DNA of 19,130 nt from UBA10183 sp041653835 (GTDB taxonomy: Bacteria > Omnitrophota > Gorgyraeia > Gorgyraeales > Gorgyraeaceae): contig JBAZEP010000033.1 of NCBI GenBank assembly GCA_041653835.1, positions 1-19,130 on the forward strand, read 5' to 3'. Position 1 is the first letter of the stretch. Every line of letters starts with the position of its first letter. Both the position numbers and the translations under genes were made by a program. Shown piece by piece: positions 14,539 through 19,130 of the stretch. The notes beneath the pieces are model-generated. The model saw only the letters and a list, made by a program, of their open reading frames with translations, was not told the origin of the DNA and did not search any database.

Positions 14539-15642
14539 ATGCAAAAGATCAGGGTAAAACTAGGCAAGAAAAGTTACGACATAGTGATTTGTTCCGGCGA
14601 ACTCAGCAGGCTAGGCAAATACCTGAAGCGGCTGGATATGGGGAAAAACGCCGTAATAGTCACCAATCCCGCCGTAAAAAAACTTTTCGGGGCTAAAATA
14701 GAAAGGGCGCTCGTATCCAGCGGATTCAGGATAAGGTTCGAAACTGTCCCTGATAACGAAAAAGCCAAATCCGGTAAAGAGGCCATGAGGCTCTTGAACA
14801 ATATTTCCGGGTTCGATACAGGCGGCGGTATATTTATAATAGCGTTGGGCGGCGGTGTAGTAGGCGACCTTGCTGGATTTACCGCCAGTATCTACAAAAG
14901 AGGGGTTCCTTACGCGCAAGTCCCGACCACGCTCCTCAGCCAGGTAGATTCCGCGATAGGAGGAAAAACCGCCATAGATCTGACAGCCGGCAAAAATCTG
15001 GCAGGCGCGTTTTACCAGCCGCGCCTTGTTTTTACGGATGTGTCCCTGCTGCGGTCCCTGCCCGGAAAAGAGCTCATATCCGGGCTCGCCGAGGTGGTCA
15101 AATATGGTATTATAAAATCGCCCGGCCTCTTCAAGTTCATAGAGAATAACTACAGGAGGATATTGGCCCGGGACAAAGACTCGTTGCGGCGCGTTATCCA
15201 TGAATGCAGCCTTATAAAAGCCCGCATTGTAGAGAAGGATGAATTAGACAATAAGAACGCGCGCGTGGCGCTGAACCTCGGCCATACCATAGGACATGCC
15301 ATAGAGTCCGCGGCAGGTTACCGGAAATCCCATACCCATGGTCAGGCAGTCGCACTCGGCATATTGGCAAGCATTTATATGGCGGAAAAAATGGGGCTCT
15401 TGAAAAGGAACGACGGCTGCAGGATAAGAAATGTGATAAAGAATATAGGCCTTCCCGTGACACTCAAAGGCGTAAAAACAAAAGATATTTTATCTGCCCA
15501 ACGCCGCGATAAAAAATTCATACACGGCAGGAACCGCTTTGTCCTGCCCTCCGGGATAGGGAAGGTTACTGTCAAAGAGGGCATACCCGGCCGTATAATC
15601 GAAGGGGCTGTTCGGAGCCTTTATGAACTTGAAAAAAGATAA
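14539..15642 (+). CDS. aroB: 3-dehydroquinate synthase
   Basis: Second step of the shikimate pathway: DAHP to 3-dehydroquinate, NAD and metal dependent. The frame is open from 14455, but the first 28 codons lie in the M50 gene; the ATG at 14539, directly after that stop, gives MQKIRVKLGKKSYDI, the normal N terminus, and 367 residues. Seen: GGGVVGDLAGFTASIYKRG, QVPTTLLSQVDSAIGGKTAID, AEVVKYG, LNLGHTIGHAIE and HGQAVALG, which carry the NAD-binding and metal-binding residues. The last 20 nt overlap rnc. Confidence 0.96.
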   Translation: MQKIRVKLGKKSYDIVICSGELSRLGKYLKRLDMGKNAVIVTNPAVKKLFGAKIERALVSSGFRIRFETVPDNEKAKSGKEAMRLLNNISGFDTGGGIFIIALGGGVVGDLAGFTASIYKRGVPYAQVPTTLLSQVDSAIGGKTAIDLTAGKNLAGAFYQPRLVFTDVSLLRSLPGKELISGLAEVVKYGIIKSPGLFKFIENNYRRILARDKDSLRRVIHECSLIKARIVEKDELDNKNARVALNLGHTIGHAIESAAGYRKSHTHGQAVALGILASIYMAEKMGLLKRNDGCRIRNVIKNIGLPVTLKGVKTKDILSAQRRDKKFIHGRNRFVLPSGIGKVTVKEGIPGRIIEGAVRSLYELEKR

Positions 15643-16351
15643 GAACCGGCTCAAGAAACTTAAAATTTTCGAAAAATCCATAATAAAATACGGTTTCAGG
15701 GACAAGCATTTATTGAACCAGGCGTTTACGCACAAATCATACGCTAACGAAAAAAATCTGGGGATCTCCGCCGATAATGAGAGGTTGGAATTTCTTGGTG
15801 ATTCCGTGCTGGGGTTGGTCATAAGCCACATTCTTTATAATGACTGCCCCATGGAAGACGAAGGCGTGCTTACGCGTTATAAATCCCAGCTTGTAAGCGG
15901 GGAAGCGCTAGGCAGGATAGCGAAGGAATTGGGTATAGGCGAGTATCTCCTGCTCGGGAAAGGAGAAGAGGCCTCGGGCGGGAGAAAGCATGTGTCAAAC
16001 CTGATGTGCGCCATGGAAGCTATCATAGGTGCCATATTTTTAGACGGCGGGTTAAAAACGGCGCACGCTTTTATAAACAGGGTATTCAGGCCCGAGATAC
16101 AGCTGGTAAAAGAAGGCAAGGGGCTGAAAGATTACAAATCGATATTTCAGCAGACAGTGCTTAGGAAATTCAAGACCACACCTTCCTACAGGGTGCTTTC
16201 GGAGATAGGCCCAGACCATAAAAAACATTTCATAGTGGAAGCGTTGGCGGCCGGCAAAAGATACGGGATAGGGTCCGGGCCAAACAAAAAAAGCGCGGAA
16301 CAGGCATCCGCCAAAGAAGCCCTTTGCGCGCTGGAATCGGAAATCAGATAA
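15623..16351 (+). CDS. rnc: Ribonuclease III
   Basis: Cuts double-stranded RNA in rRNA and mRNA maturation. 242 residues: catalytic domain with signature NERLEFLGDSVLGLVIS (52-68) and a C-terminal dsRNA-binding domain from DYKSIFQQTV (about 170-240). Using E. coli equivalents, Glu38 is Glu53, Asp45 is Asp60 and Glu117 is Glu132, all kept, but the metal ligand Asp114 is Cys129 (NLMCAMEAIIGA; codon TGC). The two residues usually named as essential, Asp45 and Glu117, are present, so activity may survive. ATG overlaps aroB by 20 nt. A hairpin follows the stop. Confidence 0.95.
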   Translation: MNLKKDKNRLKKLKIFEKSIIKYGFRDKHLLNQAFTHKSYANEKNLGISADNERLEFLGDSVLGLVISHILYNDCPMEDEGVLTRYKSQLVSGEALGRIAKELGIGEYLLLGKGEEASGGRKHVSNLMCAMEAIIGAIFLDGGLKTAHAFINRVFRPEIQLVKEGKGLKDYKSIFQQTVLRKFKTTPSYRVLSEIGPDHKKHFIVEALAAGKRYGIGSGPNKKSAEQASAKEALCALESEIR

Positions 16352-16357
16352 TCTTGC

Positions 16358-16382
16358 AGGGAATGGTCTGAAACAGTTCCCT
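16358..16382. terminator. Hairpin between convergent rnc and gspB-like genes
   Basis: AGGGAA (16358-16363) pairs with TTCCCT (16377-16382), with an inner CTG/CAG around AAA and a 4-nt bulge. It reaches into the stop codon of the minus-strand gene. There is no strong T-run on either side, so termination is plausible by position rather than proven by form. Confidence 0.45.
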
Positions 16383-16806
16383 ACTTCAAACTTAGGGTAA
16401 TTTCGCTCCCGTCATTCTTTCTTATCTTCACTATATTTTCTGTTATAGCCGTGATCTCTCCGCCGAGGAGTTTGTCGCCTTCTTTCACGATATTGTCATT
16501 TACAATAGCCCATCTTTCTTTGTCGCCATAGACAATGCCGTCCAGTTTAGCCATATTACGCGGTTTCATGGGCATCAATATGCTTTTATGTTCGATGTTG
16601 TTAAGGGCCTGCTGGGCAGCGGTGCCCGGCCTGTTGGATTCTACGCTCTTGTTAGCGGGCCTAATCATGTATAAAACTATGATAAGACAGGAAAGAACCG
16701 CCGTCGTTATCAAAAATGCCGGATTAAACACGGCTCGTTTTCCCTTGCCCGCGTTAAATTCGAATTCTTTGCCGGCTTTCTTCAAAGCGTCATTGACAAT
16801 ACTCAT
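16381..16806 (-). CDS. GspB/PulB-like secretion or pilus assembly protein
   Basis: 141 residues beginning MSIVNDALKKAGK, the typical start of GspB-like proteins ('ILDALKKAE'). One transmembrane segment at about 29-48, then a linker, then a C-terminal domain (KLDGIVYGDKERWAIVNDNI, EGDKLLGGEITAI, VKIRKNDGSEITL) like the periplasmic GspB domain. In type II secretion GspB works with the ATPase GspA to insert the secretin through peptidoglycan. Its start overlaps the GspA-like gene by 17 nt. No secretin or other Gsp genes are in the window, so a type IV pilus role is equally possible. Confidence 0.8.
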   Translation of the reverse strand: MSIVNDALKKAGKEFEFNAGKGKRAVFNPAFLITTAVLSCLIIVLYMIRPANKSVESNRPGTAAQQALNNIEHKSILMPMKPRNMAKLDGIVYGDKERWAIVNDNIVKEGDKLLGGEITAITENIVKIRKNDGSEITLSLK

Positions 16807-17611
16807 CGAACACCCCCTCGATTTCCTGAGCGCATTTTTTAATAGTGTCGCACCCTATGATTTTTTTATCCGCGGCGTAACCCGCGAGGAGCGACTTGTC
16901 ACACAGTATGTTTATCAGCCTTGGTATGCCTCCTGAAAATTTGAATATTTCCTCAATAGTGTCTTTATGAAAAATCCCGTTGTCGCTACCCGCCACGTTA
17001 AGCCTGTGGGATACGTAGCCTTCCACCTCATGCCTGGAAAGAGAGGGTATGTGATACCTGATAGCTATCCTCTGACGCAATTGCTTCAATTCCTTGGACG
17101 CGAGTTTCTCTTTTAATTCAGGCTGTCCCACCAGGATGATCTGAAGCAGTTTTTCTTTTTCCGTCTCGAGGTTCGATAAAAGCCTTACCTGCTCCAGGAG
17201 TGACGGCTTCAAATTCTGGGCCTCGTCTATAATAAGTACTACATTATTCCCGAGTTTCAGCTGTCCGAGCAGAAATTCATTAAACTCTTTCAGCATAGTG
17301 ATCTTATGCTTGTTTTTTACCTGCAGGCCGAAGTCTTCCACGATGGCCTGCAAGAGCTGCAGTTCGGACAAGTCGCCGTTTAGGATAAAAGCGGTTTTTG
17401 TATGGCTGTCAAGCCGGTTCAGGAGCGCCTTGCACACGGTAGTTTTTCCCGCGCCTATTTCACCGGTGATCTCCATAAAACCCATGCGTTCCTGGATGCC
17501 GTATTGCATGTGGCTTATGGCTTCCTTGTGCTTTTTGCTCAGGTAAAGGAAGTTAGGGTCGGCTGTTACACTGAAAGGTTTTTCTTTTAATCCATAAAAG
17601 CGCAGATACAT
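16790..17611 (-). CDS. ExeA/GspA-family AAA ATPase
   Basis: 273 residues starting MYLRFYGLKEKPFSVTADPNF, the family hallmark. Walker A GEIGAGKTT (50-58), Walker B NVVLIIDEAQNL (123-134), then LSNLETEKEKLLQIILVGQPEL, LRQRIAIRYHI and GGIPRLIN (sensor regions of the ExeA type). It lacks the C-terminal membrane and peptidoglycan-binding part of full GspA, so it is the ATPase module only, partner to the GspB-like protein encoded downstream. Start ATG at 17611 has no Shine-Dalgarno site and lies about 4 nt after the predicted transcription start. Divergent from the PilZ genes. Confidence 0.9.
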   Translation of the reverse strand: MYLRFYGLKEKPFSVTADPNFLYLSKKHKEAISHMQYGIQERMGFMEITGEIGAGKTTVCKALLNRLDSHTKTAFILNGDLSELQLLQAIVEDFGLQVKNKHKITMLKEFNEFLLGQLKLGNNVVLIIDEAQNLKPSLLEQVRLLSNLETEKEKLLQIILVGQPELKEKLASKELKQLRQRIAIRYHIPSLSRHEVEGYVSHRLNVAGSDNGIFHKDTIEEIFKFSGGIPRLINILCDKSLLAGYAADKKIIGCDTIKKCAQEIEGVFDEYCQ

Positions 17612-17621
17612 AACTATTTGA

Positions 17622-17630
17622 ATTATAGCA
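17622..17630 (-). promoter_or_regulatory. Extended -10 promoter of the gspA-like gene, minus strand
   Basis: On the minus strand TGCTATAAT fits TGnTATAAT. The -10 ends 11 nt before the ATG, so the transcript should begin about 4 nt upstream of the start codon. No good -35 hexamer. Confidence 0.65.
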
Positions 17631-17660
17631 CCACATGGGCAATAATAAAAGAGATTTTTC

Positions 17661-17689
17661 TTGAATTATATGCATTTCAGTTTTATAAT
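17661..17689 (+). promoter_or_regulatory. Promoter of the first PilZ gene
   Basis: -35 TTGAAT (17661-17666), 17-nt spacer, -10 TATAAT (17684-17689). The transcript would have a leader of about 30 nt with AGAGGAGG (17715-17722) before the ATG at 17728. Confidence 0.75.
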
Positions 17690-17727
17690 TGATTTAAAAG
17701 CGGCAGAAAAACATAGAGGAGGATTTT

Positions 17728-18084
17728 ATGTGGGGCGGAATAAACAGGAGAAAGTTCCCGAGGGCAAGTTACCCGTGCGTATTATCGGTTAAAAGAAAAG
17801 ACCAGCAGGATGTATTGTCGACACAGACCGAAAATATAGGTATAGGCGGCATATGCGTAATATTACCCAGGGACCTCGGCATATTCGCGCCGGTGGAAAT
17901 ACATCTGGATTTAATGGACGGACAGCCTTCCATAGAATGCGACGGAACAGTGGCATGGGTCATAGTCAGTAAAGCGGACAAGAGATCTGAAGCATTCGAC
18001 ACAGGCCTTGAGTTCACGAATCTGAAGAGAAAAGACGCGTTCAGAATAAATTCCATAGTGGAAAAAACGGTCGATACTCAGTAA
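17728..18084 (+). CDS. PilZ domain protein, first copy
   Basis: 118 residues, a single PilZ domain, the usual c-di-GMP receptor fold. The RxxxR motif is present (RKFPR, Arg8 and Arg12). The second motif, usually (D/N)xSxxG, reads NIGIGG (36-41) with Gly in place of Ser, which may weaken binding. GTVAWV and TGLEFTNL mark the later strands. Strong Shine-Dalgarno site AGAGGAGG and its own promoter. It is followed after 39 nt by a second PilZ gene with a separate promoter. Likely targets are motility, pili or surface polysaccharide; nothing in the sequence decides. Confidence 0.88.
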   Translation: MWGGINRRKFPRASYPCVLSVKRKDQQDVLSTQTENIGIGGICVILPRDLGIFAPVEIHLDLMDGQPSIECDGTVAWVIVSKADKRSEAFDTGLEFTNLKRKDAFRINSIVEKTVDTQ

Positions 18085-18088
18085 CTAT

Positions 18089-18117
18089 TTGACAAATAAC
18101 GAGTTATGTGATAAAAT
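18089..18117 (+). promoter_or_regulatory. Promoter of the second PilZ gene (leaderless)
   Basis: -35 TTGACA (18089-18094), 17-nt spacer, -10 TAAAAT (18112-18117) with an upstream TG. The -10 ends 7 nt before the A of the ATG at 18124, so transcription should start at the start codon itself. Confidence 0.75.
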
Positions 18118-18123
18118 TGTAGC

Positions 18124-18420
18124 ATGGGAGAAAATAAAAGGATAGCCACAAGAGTCTTGTTCAATTCGCCCGTCCGCTATTACCAGCAAGGCATAAAGGA
18201 ATACAGCGATACCGTGGCAAAAGATATAAGTAACAGCGGCATCGGGTTTATCTCGAACGAATTCATACCGAAAAAATCACATCTTACATTCGAACTTTTT
18301 TCCCCCTGGCAGGCAGGACCGGTAAAAACCCAGGCAGAGGTAGTCTGGATTTCGAATCAGCCTTATTCTGACAAGTTCGTTGTAGGCGCCAGATTTTTAA
18401 AACCCCTCACAACTCCTTAA
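18124..18420 (+). CDS. PilZ domain protein, second copy
   Basis: 98 residues, one PilZ domain with both motifs intact: RIATR (Arg6, Arg10) and DISNSG (34-39, fitting DxSxxG), then AEVVWISNQ and VGARFL. A functional c-di-GMP receptor is therefore more likely than for the first copy. There is no Shine-Dalgarno site; the promoter places the transcript start at the ATG, so the mRNA appears leaderless. Different length and motif from the neighbour, so not a simple tandem duplicate. Confidence 0.86.
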   Translation: MGENKRIATRVLFNSPVRYYQQGIKEYSDTVAKDISNSGIGFISNEFIPKKSHLTFELFSPWQAGPVKTQAEVVWISNQPYSDKFVVGARFLKPLTTP

Positions 18421-18460
18421 TTATTACACAATAAGACCCGGGAAGATCCTTCGGCCCAAC

Positions 18461-18489
18461 TTGACAAAACCAGCATCACAATGTATACT
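18461..18489 (+). promoter_or_regulatory. Promoter of the Minf_1886-like gene (nearly leaderless)
   Basis: -35 TTGACA (18461-18466), 17-nt spacer, -10 TATACT (18484-18489). The ATG is at 18501, so the leader would be about 4-5 nt, too short for a ribosome site. Confidence 0.78.
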
Positions 18490-18500
18490 TTCTATCACTT

Positions 18501-18893
18501 ATGGCTGAGGGAAAAAATAAGCAAAACATAAATAAGGTTTTTGCCTTATTGACGATACTGGATAAAGATAAAAGATACGACCCCGAGGCGTATTCCTTTA
18601 TTATGGCGAGCATGGACTACACCATGAAAAAGCTCAAGAGAAAAGGCCACGTTACGGGCCAGGAGCTTTCGGACGGCGTAAAAGATTACTGCCTTGAGCA
18701 GTTTGGGCCGTTGGCAAGGCTAGTGCTGGAAAAATGGGGCATTAAGACAACCAACGATTTCGGCGAGATAGTTTTTAATCTTATAAACTCAGGCCTCCTG
18801 GGCAAAACAGAGGAAGACCGCAAAGAAGACTTTCACAATAGGTACGACTTCAAAGAAGCCTTTGACAAAGGCTGTAAGTACTCCCTTCATTGA
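18501..18893 (+). CDS. Minf_1886/TIGR04138-like conserved protein of PVC bacteria
   Basis: 130 residues. RYDPEAYSFIMASMDYTM, GQELSDGVKDYCLEQFGPLA, VLEKWGIKTTNDFGEIVFNL and INSGLLGKTEEDRKEDF match, in order, a family I know as a conserved hypothetical of Verrucomicrobia, Planctomycetes and relatives (recognised from memory). Function unknown. Soluble, no signal peptide or membrane segment. It has its own strong promoter and no Shine-Dalgarno site. Supports the PVC assignment of the scaffold. Confidence 0.82.
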   Translation: MAEGKNKQNINKVFALLTILDKDKRYDPEAYSFIMASMDYTMKKLKRKGHVTGQELSDGVKDYCLEQFGPLARLVLEKWGIKTTNDFGEIVFNLINSGLLGKTEEDRKEDFHNRYDFKEAFDKGCKYSLH

Positions 18894-18951
18894 TCCCAAG
18901 CAAAAAATAACTGGAAATAATTAATTGTGCAATATTTTTAATCTATTTGTC

Positions 18952-19130
18952 CTGTCCAGGCAGGCCTGAGGCACATCAGAACGTTTCGGCATCGCTGGTC
19001 CTTAGATAAAGCGCGCAAGGAGTTACGGCGAGGTTTTTATACTGTCAAGACTACCTTCAGTATAAAAAACGAGCCGTAAACCGTAGCGCGCGGCGAAATC
19101 AGTTCAGTGCCGAACGGCCTGCCTGGACAG
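18952..19130. repeat. 179-nt nested inverted repeat at the scaffold end
   Basis: Outer arms CTGTCCAGGCAGGCC (18952-18966) and its exact complement (19116-19130). Inside, in nested order: CGTTTCGGCA (18982-18991) with TGCCGAACG (19108-19116, one bulged T); GCGCGC (19011-19016) with 19086-19091; TTACGGC (19023-19029) with GCCGTAA (19073-19079); GTTTTTATACTG (19033-19044) with 19058-19070 (one extra A); terminal loop 13 nt. No open frame. It could be a MITE-like element or a large structured RNA. The preceding 58 nt (18894-18951) are AT-rich with nothing recognised. Confidence 0.9.

Noticed and set aside
18421..18460. Possible terminator GGGAAG/CTTC..CCC before the last gene
   Set aside because: Short interrupted stem and no T-run; the region is better explained as the promoter approach of the following gene.

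Overview
The window looks like one scaffold from an uncultured bacterium of the PVC superphylum, most likely Candidatus Omnitrophota. Evidence for this: very frequent ATA (Ile) and AGG (Arg) codons, a 'small basic protein' starting MSLHPSLK and a Minf_1886-like protein (both families I know as PVC-restricted), and partial heptose-nucleotide synthesis genes that point to an LPS-type outer membrane. Phylum assignment is inference. The scaffold starts inside accC, has a 100-N gap at 7105-7204, and ends exactly on the outer arm of a long nested inverted repeat.

Region 1 (1-6575, all plus strand, tightly packed): biotin carboxylase (5' truncated), a phosphofructokinase with pyrophosphate-type active-site residues, phosphoheptose isomerase GmhA, an RfaE2-type heptose-1-phosphate nucleotidyltransferase, then thiamine genes (ThiD2-like HMP-P kinase, ThiE, ThiC), then a ribokinase-family kinase of unknown substrate. 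thiD2 and thiE read as one bifunctional gene interrupted by a single-base frame change at a run of nine A. I see no TPP riboswitch.

Region 2 (6576-8833): tRNA-Gly(CCC), two identical 110-nt repeats that each carry the 3' end of that tRNA, GC-rich hairpins, an assembly gap whose two flanks are an identical 127-nt overlap, and a P-loop ATPase of the Arch_ATPase/DUF234 type.

Region 3 (8857-16351, plus strand): a YfcE-type phosphodiesterase, a HIT protein, a dGTPase-like HD hydrolase, a GAF/HD-GYP protein whose metal ligands are eroded, a small winged-helix protein; then after an extended -10 promoter and a perfect hairpin, a one-TM protein, the PVC small basic protein, an exported SH3b protein, an M50 rhomboid-independent site-2-type protease, AroB and RNase III. 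Gene ends overlap by a few bases repeatedly, which suggests translational coupling.

Region 4 (16358-19130): a hairpin between the convergent rnc and gspB-like genes; a minus-strand gspA(exeA)/gspB-like pair for secretion or pilus assembly; divergent from it two PilZ proteins and the Minf_1886-like protein. Three of these single genes have near-consensus promoters placed so that transcripts would begin at or within about five bases of the ATG (leaderless), unlike the Shine-Dalgarno-led genes elsewhere. The window closes with a 179-nt nested inverted repeat.

The degenerate HD-GYP protein plus two PilZ proteins suggest c-di-GMP sensing without turnover by this locus; this link is inference.
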